A stretch of 14,473 nucleotides of DNA from NCBI GenBank assembly GCA_964409295.1, contig CAYPCV010000023.1, positions 1-14,473 on the forward strand, given 5' to 3'. Of this stretch, positions 1 through 5,929 are shown in pieces (positions within the stretch are counted from its first letter, which is position 1; each line of letters begins with the position of its first letter). This stretch comes from UBA1140 sp964409295. GTDB lineage: Bacteria > Campylobacterota > Campylobacteria > Campylobacterales > Sulfurovaceae. The notes under the pieces were generated by a model. It was given only the letters and a program-made list of their open reading frames with translations, was not told the DNA's origin and did not search any database. The translations under genes and the position numbers were made by a program.

Positions 1-1
1 T

Positions 2-448
2 TTAAAACAGTTGGCTAGGGAGTTAGAGATTCCTATTTTAGCTCTTTCTCAGCTAAACCGTGGGGTTGAAAGTAGGGATAATAAGCGACCAATGCTTTCG
101 GATTTGAGAGAATCGGGCTCAATCGAGCAAGATGCAGATATAGTAATGTTTGTTTATCGTGATGATGTTTATCGTGAAGCAGCTGAAAAAGAGAAAGAGA
201 TGAAGGCTAAGGCAGAGGGGAAAGAGTATGAAAATAAGTTTCAAAATAAGCTAGAAGAAGATACTGAATTAATTCTTGGTAAACATAGAAATGGCCCAAC
301 AGGAACGGTTAAATTGGTCTTTCAAAAACAGTTTACACGCTTTATCGATGCTCACTTGGGAGATGATGCTCCTTTTGAAGTGATTTATGAAGAAGGTGGA
401 AATATGGATACGCGTGATATGGGTAATATTGATTTACCTATGATTTAG
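2..448 (+). CDS. dnaB: Replicative DNA helicase DnaB, C-terminal part (5' truncated)
   Basis: This is the C-terminal end of the hexameric helicase that unwinds DNA at the replication fork. The frame is open from base 2, so the true start lies before the window. The 148 visible residues belong to the RecA-like ATPase domain. They hold the block ALSQLNRGVESR, then KRPMLSDLRESGSIEQDAD, the most family-specific stretch of DnaB, containing the conserved arginine region that acts across the subunit interface. KHRNGPTGTV follows, the conserved late motif near the DNA-binding loops, and then a short acidic tail. A charged insert rich in Glu and Lys (bases about 185-270) sits between these motifs, where DnaB proteins vary in length. 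comEC starts 8 bases after the stop, which suggests co-transcription. Family identity is clear; the N-terminal domain cannot be judged. Confidence 0.97.
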   Translation, partial: LKQLARELEIPILALSQLNRGVESRDNKRPMLSDLRESGSIEQDADIVMFVYRDDVYREAAEKEKEMKAKAEGKEYENKFQNKLEEDTELILGKHRNGPTGTVKLVFQKQFTRFIDAHLGDDAPFEVIYEEGGNMDTRDMGNIDLPMI

Positions 449-456
449 AATCTTTT

Positions 457-1728
457 ATGCTTGAAAAACCAAAACTCTTTTTGAATTTAAAGCAGTTTTG
501 GTTTTCGATGTTATTTTTATTTTTTCTTTTAACTCTTCGACTCTCTTTTTTCTATATTGAGTATCAACATTTTATAGAAAAGCCTTTTTATTTTACACAA
601 GTAGAGGTTCTTAAATCGTATCAAAAAACAAAATCTGAAAAAAAATATACGATATTAAAGCTGTACAGTTCTGAATTACATTTAAATTTTTTTACAACAA
701 CCTTTTACTCTACTAAAGAGATACATCAACAGTTACGAATGAAACTTTTTCCGAGTAAAGAGATGAGGTTTTCTGAATATTTAGGAACTTCTTTTATTCA
801 TTCTCAGGTTAATGAGATTTTTCAACCTGTAGAGAGTTTTTACTCTAACGCAGTAGATTTTATAGATAATCAGCATGAAAATAAGATGATTAGTGATTTT
901 TATAATGCTATTTTTTTTGCTCATCCTTTAGAGAAAGAGCTACGCCAACAAGTATCTGTTTTGGGAGTGAGTCATTTAATTGCTTTGAGTGGGTTTCACT
1001 TAGCGATATTGTCAGGCTTATTGTTCTTTTTACTTCGTCCTATTTATAGATTTTTTCAACAACGTTATTTTCCATATAGATTTGATTTAATTGATGTGGG
1101 ATTTTTAGTTTTAGTTATTTTAGCAGGATATGTTTGGTTTGTAGATTCTCCAGACTCTTTAATTCGTTCTTATATGATGCTATTAATAGGGTGGTTCTTG
1201 CTACTTTTAGGGATTGAACTTTTAACACTCTCTTTTTTAACAACCATTACTTTAATCTTATTGATTATTTTTCCTTATTTACTATTCTCTTTGGCTTTTT
1301 GGTTCTCAATTATAGGTGTTTTTTATATTTTTTTATTGCTTCACTATTTCTCTTATCTTCCTAAAATTATGATGACACTTATTATCTCTTTTGGACTCTT
1401 TTTTTTAATGTTACCTGTTGTACATATGGTTTTCCCTCTGACGACACCTTTGCAACTACTTTCCCCTTTTTTATCGTTATTTTTTAGTGCATTTTATCCG
1501 TTGAGTATGCTTTTACACTTACTTGGGATAGGAGGAGTATTTGATACTTCATTGCTTCAACTTTTTACGATGAATAGTAGTCTAAAGAGTGTACTTTTGC
1601 CCTCTTTATTTACAGGTTCTTATCTCTTGCTCTCTTTGGGTGCATTTTATTTTAGAACACTTTTTTATCTACTTTTACTCTCTTCACTAACGTTTTCTAT
1701 GTATTTATTTATAGGCTTTTGGCTATGA
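457..1728 (+). CDS. comEC: ComEC/Rec2-family DNA uptake channel, short form
   Basis: Polytopic inner-membrane protein of 423 residues, expected to carry single-stranded DNA into the cytoplasm during natural transformation. Residues about 15-35 form a first membrane segment. A soluble stretch of roughly 120 residues follows, in the place of the family's small N-terminal domain. The competence core begins near residue 169 with the diagnostic ALSGFHLAI (about 176-184) and continues as about eight hydrophobic segments to the C-terminus. The protein ends there: the metallo-beta-lactamase-like domain that Bacillus and Neisseria ComEC carry after the core is absent, as I recall for the short Helicobacter homologues. 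The ATG lies 8 bases after dnaB with no obvious Shine-Dalgarno, which suggests translational coupling. The dnaB-comEC pairing supports a Campylobacterota origin. Sequence is diverged outside the core, so transformation competence itself is inferred. Confidence 0.85.
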   Translation: MLEKPKLFLNLKQFWFSMLFLFFLLTLRLSFFYIEYQHFIEKPFYFTQVEVLKSYQKTKSEKKYTILKLYSSELHLNFFTTTFYSTKEIHQQLRMKLFPSKEMRFSEYLGTSFIHSQVNEIFQPVESFYSNAVDFIDNQHENKMISDFYNAIFFAHPLEKELRQQVSVLGVSHLIALSGFHLAILSGLLFFLLRPIYRFFQQRYFPYRFDLIDVGFLVLVILAGYVWFVDSPDSLIRSYMMLLIGWFLLLLGIELLTLSFLTTITLILLIIFPYLLFSLAFWFSIIGVFYIFLLLHYFSYLPKIMMTLIISFGLFFLMLPVVHMVFPLTTPLQLLSPFLSLFFSAFYPLSMLLHLLGIGGVFDTSLLQLFTMNSSLKSVLLPSLFTGSYLLLSLGAFYFRTLFYLLLLSSLTFSMYLFIGFWL

Positions 1729-1745
1729 TTAAGCTAGTTAAATAA

Positions 1746-1751
1746 AAAGGA
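1746..1751 (+). promoter_or_regulatory. Ribosome binding site that points to a non-AUG start of the rhomboid gene
   Basis: AAAGGA, preceded by further A residues and lying just after an in-frame TAA (1743-1745), is the only good Shine-Dalgarno near the rhomboid N-terminus. It is 6 bases before ATC at 1758 and 3 before ATT at 1755. Two other genes in the window (at 2688 minus and 7546 plus) have AAGGA-type sites 7 bases before their ATG. No ATG, GTG or TTG falls within reach of this site. Confidence 0.6.
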
Positions 1752-1757
1752 TTTATT

Positions 1758-2420
1758 ATCGAAAAATTTAAAGAGTTTCCGATTACCTATACATTGATTA
1801 TTTTGAATAGTTTGATATTTTTATCAACAACCATCTCAAATGAATTAACGGAAAGCATCTATCAGGCAACAGCCTTAAATGGATATTATGTTGTTTTAAA
1901 AGGAGAACTTTATAGACTCTTCTCTTCTATGTTTTTACACAGTGATATGATGCATATTATGATGAATATGCTATCTTTATTTATGGTTGGAAGTATGGTT
2001 GAACGACTGTTTAGTACAGGGGCATACCTTGGTATCTATTTTATGTCAGGTTTGGTAGGAGCGTTTGTATCTATCTATATGCATCCTGTTGGTTGGGCTG
2101 TGGGAGCTAGTGGGGCAATTTTTGGAATTTTTGGAGCATTAGCAGGGTTTGCTTTTGTACATCGTCAGCGTATGCAAGCTGAATTTATGAGTTTTATGCG
2201 TAGTTTTGGGCTTGTTTTAGTCATTAACTTTGTTCTTGGAATTGCAATGCCTTCAATAGATATGTCAGCACATATTGGTGGATTATTTGCAGGTATTCTT
2301 GGTGGATTTTTTATTGCTAAAAATGTTAATAATTTATGGATTTATTTGGCTGTATCAACGTTAATTTTAGTAGGAGTTTACACTTATTTACCCTCAGTGT
2401 ATGTTTCATTAGTATATTAA
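1758..2420 (+). CDS. Rhomboid-family intramembrane serine protease
   Basis: GlpG-like rhomboid that cleaves transmembrane substrates inside the inner membrane. From the start chosen here it has 220 residues with about six membrane segments. Catalytic features are intact: the HxxxxHxxxN motif of segment 2 (H61, H66, N70), the nucleophile Ser118 in GASGAIFG, and the partner His172 in SAHIGG. The N-terminus is unusual. The frame is open back to base 1746, and residues before the first TTG (1794) read as the usual amphipathic entry to membrane segment 1 (KEFPITYTLIILN). That argues for translation from ATC (1758) or ATT (1755), placed after AAAGGA, rather than from TTG at 1794, which has no ribosome binding site and would remove this lead. 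The gene lies 29 bases after comEC and is probably the last of the dnaB-comEC unit. Substrate unknown. Confidence 0.9.
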   Translation: MEKFKEFPITYTLIILNSLIFLSTTISNELTESIYQATALNGYYVVLKGELYRLFSSMFLHSDMMHIMMNMLSLFMVGSMVERLFSTGAYLGIYFMSGLVGAFVSIYMHPVGWAVGASGAIFGIFGALAGFAFVHRQRMQAEFMSFMRSFGLVLVINFVLGIAMPSIDMSAHIGGLFAGILGGFFIAKNVNNLWIYLAVSTLILVGVYTYLPSVYVSLVY

Positions 2421-2428
2421 GAGATAGT

Positions 2429-2450
2429 GAGTACCTTGAAAAAGGTACTC
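2429..2450. terminator. Perfect 9-bp hairpin with GAAA loop between convergent genes
   Basis: GAGTACCTT (2429-2437), loop GAAA (2438-2441), AAGGTACTC (2442-2450). The stem has no mismatch and the loop is a stable GNRA type when read on the plus strand. It lies 8 bases after the rhomboid stop and 10 bases beyond the stop of the convergent gene at 2461-2688, so it could end both transcripts. Neither side shows the run of T expected of a classical intrinsic terminator. A second small inverted repeat, CTAGA/TCTAG (2451-2464), follows at once. Confidence 0.55.
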
Positions 2451-2460
2451 CTAGAGACTT

Positions 2461-2688
2461 CTAGTGATTTACATCTGCTTCACAAGGAATAGACTCTATA
2501 ATTGGTACATTTGGGTCATCTGGACAAATCTCTGCAACATCTACACAGTTTGGACATTTTTGAATATTTGGCTTATAACAACCACTCTGTTTTTGAACAA
2601 CTGGTTTATAAACTTTAACAGGCAAAATATCTCCTCCTGCAAACAATAAAGTTGCTCCTGCAACCATTAAGCTTAATAGTAATTTCAT
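2461..2688 (-). CDS. Small exported cysteine-rich protein of unknown function
   Basis: A 75-residue protein I do not recognise. The first 19 residues (MKLLLSLMVAGATLLFAGG) make a typical signal peptide with one Lys, a hydrophobic core and small residues before a likely cleavage near 17-19. There is no lipobox cysteine. The mature part has five cysteines (C37, C45, C48, C55, C69), including CPNC at 45-48, and is rich in Pro, Asp and Val, ending ADVNH. It is probably periplasmic and either disulphide-bonded or metal-binding, with one cysteine left over if all the others pair. The start is supported by AAGGA (2696-2700) 7 bases upstream and by two TATAAT boxes further up. A shorter plus-strand frame across the same bases has no ribosome binding site or signal. 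It stands alone between a convergent rhomboid gene and a divergent methyltransferase gene. Confidence 0.75.
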   Translation of the reverse strand: MKLLLSLMVAGATLLFAGGDILPVKVYKPVVQKQSGCYKPNIQKCPNCVDVAEICPDDPNVPIIESIPCEADVNH

Positions 2689-2740
2689 CTATACATCCTT
2701 TTTTTTAATGTTCATTACTCTATCACTTTTTTGCTTAAAT

Positions 2741-2755
2741 ATTATATTTATTATA
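2741..2755 (-). promoter_or_regulatory. Tandem -10 boxes for the small exported protein
   Basis: On the minus strand TATAAT occurs twice, at 2750-2755 and 2741-2746, 9 bases apart. They lie 52 and 61 bases before the ATG of the 75-aa gene, with AAGGA between. No -35 box is evident, as usual in Campylobacterota. Either box, or both, could be used. Confidence 0.5.
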
Positions 2756-2841
2756 GGTATAAATAGTTTTTATTTATCTTAATCTATGAAATGTGATTTA
2801 TTCTTTAATTATATGTTCTTTTTGTAGTTCTTGTGAGTGGG

Positions 2842-2847
2842 TATAAT
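2842..2847 (+). promoter_or_regulatory. -10 box for the zinc-ribbon methyltransferase gene
   Basis: TATAAT lies 26 bases before the ATG at 2874, preceded by T-rich DNA without a clear -35 box. AGGGGAA (2864-2870) serves as the ribosome binding site, 3 bases before the ATG. This gives the methyltransferase gene its own promoter. Confidence 0.55.
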
Positions 2848-2873
2848 ATCAAAATCATTATATAGGGGAAGCG

Positions 2874-3515
2874 ATGTATTTATGTAAAATATGTTCGACT
2901 CAAACAGAGAGTTTATGGGATAAAAAGAAAGATGTTACTTACCATCGTTGCGTTTCATGTGGGTTTATTTTTTTAGATGAGTCAGCTATTGTTGATAGAG
3001 TATGTGAAAAAAAACATTATGAAAAACACAATAACAGTTTTGAATGTACTGGTTATGTTAAGATGTTTGACAAGTTTATTTCTAAGTCAATTTTGCCCTT
3101 ATTATCAAACTTAAAAACAGCACTAGACTTTGGATGTGGGCATACTCCTGTTTTGGCTGAATTGTTAAAAAGAGAAGGTTTAGAGATTGACTATTATGAT
3201 TTCTATTTTTTTCCTAACGAGATGTATAAAAATAAAAAATACGATTTGATTACATCTACAGAGGTTTTTGAACATTTAAAAGAGCCAAAAGAAGTTTTGA
3301 AAACATTAGTAAATTCTTTAAGTGATAAGGGATATATTGTTTTAATGACACAATTTCCACCCTTGGATGATGAAGAATTTTTAAAGTGGTGGTACAGAAG
3401 AGATATAACACACATCTCTTTTTTTACGCCTCAAAGTTTTGAGATTATGGCAGAAGAGATGGGATTAAAAGTTTTAAATATAATTGACAACAATATAGTG
3501 GTGTTTCAAAAATAA
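2874..3515 (+). CDS. Zinc-ribbon class I SAM-dependent methyltransferase
   Basis: A 213-residue protein in two parts. Residues 4-29 form a small zinc ribbon with CxxC pairs at C4/C7 and C26/C29, the second followed by GFIFLD, as in many methyltransferases that modify small molecules or sugars. Residues about 80-213 are a class I methyltransferase fold: motif I LDFGCGHTP (84-92) binds S-adenosylmethionine, an acidic strand end lies near D106-D109, and EVFEHLKEP (130-138) is the motif typical of the Methyltransf_23/UbiG-like group. The C-terminal THISFFTPQSFEIMAEEMGL is also common there. The substrate cannot be told from sequence. The gene has its own promoter and is convergent with smpB, with only 11 bases between stop codons, so it is not part of a visible pathway cluster. 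Confidence 0.85.
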   Translation: MYLCKICSTQTESLWDKKKDVTYHRCVSCGFIFLDESAIVDRVCEKKHYEKHNNSFECTGYVKMFDKFISKSILPLLSNLKTALDFGCGHTPVLAELLKREGLEIDYYDFYFFPNEMYKNKKYDLITSTEVFEHLKEPKEVLKTLVNSLSDKGYIVLMTQFPPLDDEEFLKWWYRRDITHISFFTPQSFEIMAEEMGLKVLNIIDNNIVVFQK

Positions 3516-3526
3516 TGAGCAGAGTA

Positions 3527-3985
3527 TTATTTATAATTTTTCATCGCTTGTTGGGCTTCTCTTAGTTGTGTTCTTCGTTTCAAAGTTTCACGTTTGTCAT
3601 GCAAATTTTTACCTTTTGCAATGGCAATGCTTACTTTTACAAAGTTACGTTCATTAAAATAGAGCATCAACGGTACAATAGTGTTTCCATCTTTAGATAC
3701 TTTTTCAAAAAGTTTATTTAACTCTTTTTTATGAAGTAGTAATTTTCTAGGGCTTCTTGTCTCTCTGGAATAGTTTCTATTTGTCGTTTCTAAGTGTGCT
3801 ATATGAGCATTCATCAGATACAGTTCGCCTTTGATAAAACGACAGAAGGCATCGCTTAAGTTGGCTCTTTTTGCCCGTAATGCTTTGACTTCGCTTCCTT
3901 GCAGAACAATACCTGCTTCAAATTTTTCGAGTATTTCATAATCGTGGTACGCTTTTTTATTTTTTGCTATTAAATTTATTGCCAT
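3527..3985 (-). CDS. smpB: SsrA-binding protein SmpB
   Basis: A 152-residue protein that binds tmRNA and brings it to ribosomes stalled on broken messages. Its length is normal for the family. The N-terminus (AKNKKAYHDYEI) is followed by GIVLQGSEVKALR (25-37) and NAHI, the conserved core of the OB-fold RNA-binding body. KGKNLHDKRE (124-133) starts the basic C-terminal tail that enters the ribosomal decoding path, and the tail continues with TLKRRT to the end. Nothing is missing. The ATG has only a weak purine stretch upstream. An extended -10 box on the minus strand (4057-4065) about 70 bases upstream probably drives it. No ssrA (tmRNA) gene was seen beside it. Confidence 0.96.
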   Translation of the reverse strand: MAINLIAKNKKAYHDYEILEKFEAGIVLQGSEVKALRAKRANLSDAFCRFIKGELYLMNAHIAHLETTNRNYSRETRSPRKLLLHKKELNKLFEKVSKDGNTIVPLMLYFNERNFVKVSIAIAKGKNLHDKRETLKRRTQLREAQQAMKNYK

Positions 3986-4056
3986 TTTTTATTCTTTATA
4001 TGATATTTCTTTTAGAAGTATGATGTTTTTTTTCACAAAACACTTATATTGCTTAT

Positions 4057-4065
4057 ATTATAGCA
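4057..4065 (-). promoter_or_regulatory. Extended -10 promoter for smpB
   Basis: Read on the minus strand this is TGCTATAAT, a perfect extended -10 element (TGnTATAAT), 71 bases before the smpB ATG. It faces away from the nadC promoter at 4104-4112. Confidence 0.6.
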
Positions 4066-4103
4066 AAAATCATAGAAAAGTTATTAAGAAATAATAGGGA
4101 CTT

Positions 4104-4112
4104 TGTTATAAT
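4104..4112 (+). promoter_or_regulatory. Extended -10 promoter for the nadC operon
   Basis: TGTTATAAT on the plus strand is a perfect extended -10 element, 37 bases before the nadC GTG. It is divergent from the smpB promoter, with 38 bases between the two elements. No -35 box is apparent. Confidence 0.65.
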
Positions 4113-4149
4113 CCGTGATAAAAAAAATATTTTGATAAAGAAGTAATAA

Positions 4150-4971
4150 GTGTTAAAACATAAATTTATAGAGTCAATGGTTAGCGAAGATATAGGTCGT
4201 GGAGACCTTTTCTCTCGTATCTCTCAATCCAAAGAGGTTCGTGCGTACATTCTTGCAAAAAGCGATGGTCTGTTTGCAGGAAAAGAGTATATTGATGTTT
4301 TAGCAAAAATGTATAACTTGAAACTGCTTTGGAAGGTAGAAGATGGCACTTCTTTTTTAATAGGAGAAAAGCTTCTTTATGTTTCTGGAGATTCCAAGGC
4401 TATACTTTCATTGGAACGTTCTATTTTAGATATTGCACTGCACGCTTCATCTATTGCTACTTTGACTGGAAAATTTGTTGAGAAAGTAAAGCCTTATGGG
4501 GTTAAATTGTTGGATACTCGAAAAACCAGACCACTACTTAGAGAGTTTGAAAAGTATGCTGTCCGTTGTGGTGGGGGTATTAATCATCGAATGGGCTTAG
4601 ATGATTCTCTTATGCTAAAAGATACGCATCTGAAGACTATTGATAATTTAGAAATATTTATGCAAGAGATTCGTCAGAAAATTCCTTTTACTTCCAAAGT
4701 AGAAATTGAGTGTGAAAATTTTGCTGGGGTAAAAGAGGCGATGAGTGCAGGGGCAGATATTGTTATGTGTGATAATATGAGTAATGATGCAATTCGTGAA
4801 GTTGTTGCTTTTAGAGATGAATATTATGCACATATTTTACTTGAAGCGAGTGGAAATGTTACGTTAGATACTATTGAAGATATTGCCAAAACAGGTGTTG
4901 ATGCTATCTCTTCAGGTTCTTTGGTTCATCAAGCAAACTGGATTGATTTATCAATGAAGATGGAAGCCTAA
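4150..4971 (+). CDS. nadC: Nicotinate-nucleotide pyrophosphorylase (carboxylating), NadC
   Basis: Quinolinate phosphoribosyltransferase: it converts quinolinate and PRPP to nicotinate mononucleotide and CO2 in de novo NAD synthesis. The 273 residues match the family length. The N-terminal domain has EDIGRGDLF (13-21). The barrel has LDTRKTRPLLREFEKYAV with GGGINHRMGLDD following, which carry the Arg, Lys and His residues that bind quinolinate and PRPP. MLKDTH, EIECE, GADIVMCDN and LLEASGN follow in order. Most bacteria have KDNH where this protein has KDTH; Helicobacter NadC, as I recall it, also has KDTH. The start is GTG, with a weak AAAGAAG (4137-4143) 6 bases upstream; it gives the same N-terminal length before the DIGRGD motif as Helicobacter. 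nadA, a frequent neighbour, is absent. First gene of a likely operon with the DHH and M23 genes. ModD homologues were considered, but the Helicobacter-like signatures favour NadC. Confidence 0.95.
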   Translation: MLKHKFIESMVSEDIGRGDLFSRISQSKEVRAYILAKSDGLFAGKEYIDVLAKMYNLKLLWKVEDGTSFLIGEKLLYVSGDSKAILSLERSILDIALHASSIATLTGKFVEKVKPYGVKLLDTRKTRPLLREFEKYAVRCGGGINHRMGLDDSLMLKDTHLKTIDNLEIFMQEIRQKIPFTSKVEIECENFAGVKEAMSAGADIVMCDNMSNDAIREVVAFRDEYYAHILLEASGNVTLDTIEDIAKTGVDAISSGSLVHQANWIDLSMKMEA

Positions 4972-4984
4972 TTAAGATGTTTTT

Positions 4985-5929
4985 ATGATTGAAAAAGTTC
5001 AAGAACTCATTAATAACTACGATAAAATCACGATTGTAACCCATCTTAACCCTGATGCTGATACTATTGGTACAGCATTAGGGATTTATGGGCTTCTTAA
5101 ACAGAGTGATAAAAAGGTAGAAGTTGTGAATCAAGGCTCTAATTTGCCTGTTAACTTAGATTTTTTACCCTATTTTTCTAAAATAAAGAATAAAATTAAT
5201 TATACAAACTCTTTGATTATTGCGTGTGATACAGGTAGTATTGATAGGCTAGGTTTTGATTTAGAAGAGCGTGCTATTTTAAATATTGACCATCATAAAA
5301 GTAATACCTATTTCGGTGTGATTAATGTGATTGAAGCCGATTTTGTTTCAGCTTCTCAGGTGGCATATGAACTCTTTAAAGAGAAATATGTTATTACAAA
5401 AGAGGTGGCAACCTGTTTTTATACAGCATTGGTTTCTGATACCCAATATTTTACCTCGGCGAATGTCTCTAAAGAGGTCTTTACTATTGCTTCGGAAATT
5501 ATGAGTTATGGTGTTGATATTGCTCATGTTGTTAAAAACTTGAATCAACGTCGCTCTTTAGCGTCGCTTCGTATTTTATCTTCGACCTTGAACACTTTGG
5601 AATTGGACGAAGATGGTACGTTAGCGATAATGGTTTCTAGTCGAGATAAAATGCTAGAAGCAGGAGCAGATATATTAGATACAGTAGGTATTATTGATTA
5701 TGGTATCTCATTGGTAACAGTGGAAATCGCTGTTATCTTAATTGAACTAGAGGGGTTTGTTCGAGTCTCTTTACGAAGTAAAAATGTGGACATATCAACC
5801 TTGGCAATCTGTTTTGGTGGAGGTGGTCATCATAACGCTTCAGGATTTGAAGTTTTTGATATAAGCCTAGAAGAGTTGAAACTAATAATAAAAAAAGAAA
5901 TTAAAGAAAGAGGATTATTAAATGCGTAG
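4985..5929 (+). CDS. DHH-DHHA1 phosphoesterase, NrnA-like (oligoribonuclease / pAp phosphatase)
   Basis: A 314-residue cytoplasmic DHH-family enzyme of the size of NrnA, which degrades very short RNA (and nanoRNA from c-di-nucleotides) and dephosphorylates pAp. The metal-binding motifs are complete: HLNPDAD (H20, D24, D26), ACDTGS with D82, the signature DHH at 102-104 within NIDHHKSN, and VSDTQYF near residue 150. The C-terminal DHHA1 domain has FGGGGHHNASGF (277-288), the substrate-binding glycine motif. It starts 13 bases after nadC and overlaps the M23 gene by 8 bases, so the three genes are probably co-transcribed. Campylobacterota lack the classical Orn oligoribonuclease as far as I recall, which would make this the likely substitute. 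The exact substrate is inference from the family. Confidence 0.9.
   Translation: MIEKVQELINNYDKITIVTHLNPDADTIGTALGIYGLLKQSDKKVEVVNQGSNLPVNLDFLPYFSKIKNKINYTNSLIIACDTGSIDRLGFDLEERAILNIDHHKSNTYFGVINVIEADFVSASQVAYELFKEKYVITKEVATCFYTALVSDTQYFTSANVSKEVFTIASEIMSYGVDIAHVVKNLNQRRSLASLRILSSTLNTLELDEDGTLAIMVSSRDKMLEAGADILDTVGIIDYGISLVTVEIAVILIELEGFVRVSLRSKNVDISTLAICFGGGGHHNASGFEVFDISLEELKLIIKKEIKERGLLNA

Noticed and set aside
1794..2420. TTG at 1794 as the start of the rhomboid gene
   Set aside because: No ribosome binding site precedes it, and it would remove the conserved lead into the first membrane segment, which is encoded in frame upstream.
2464..2649. Plus-strand 61-residue frame opposite the small exported protein
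   Set aside because: It has no ribosome binding site and a composition typical of an antisense shadow. The minus-strand frame has a signal peptide, AAGGA and promoter boxes.
3203..3415. Minus-strand frame inside the methyltransferase gene, and similar frames within nadC (4648-4833) and the DHH gene (5348-5548)
   Set aside because: All are antisense to well-supported domains and lack start signals.
3986..4149. A tmRNA (ssrA) gene next to smpB
   Set aside because: The 164-bp region is too short for tmRNA, shows no tRNA-like ends or tag frame, and is explained by two promoters.
4150..4971. ModD (molybdenum-associated NadC homologue) instead of NadC
   Set aside because: No molybdate transport genes are nearby, and the DTRKTRPLLR, GGGINHR and LLEASGN segments match Helicobacter-type NadC closely.
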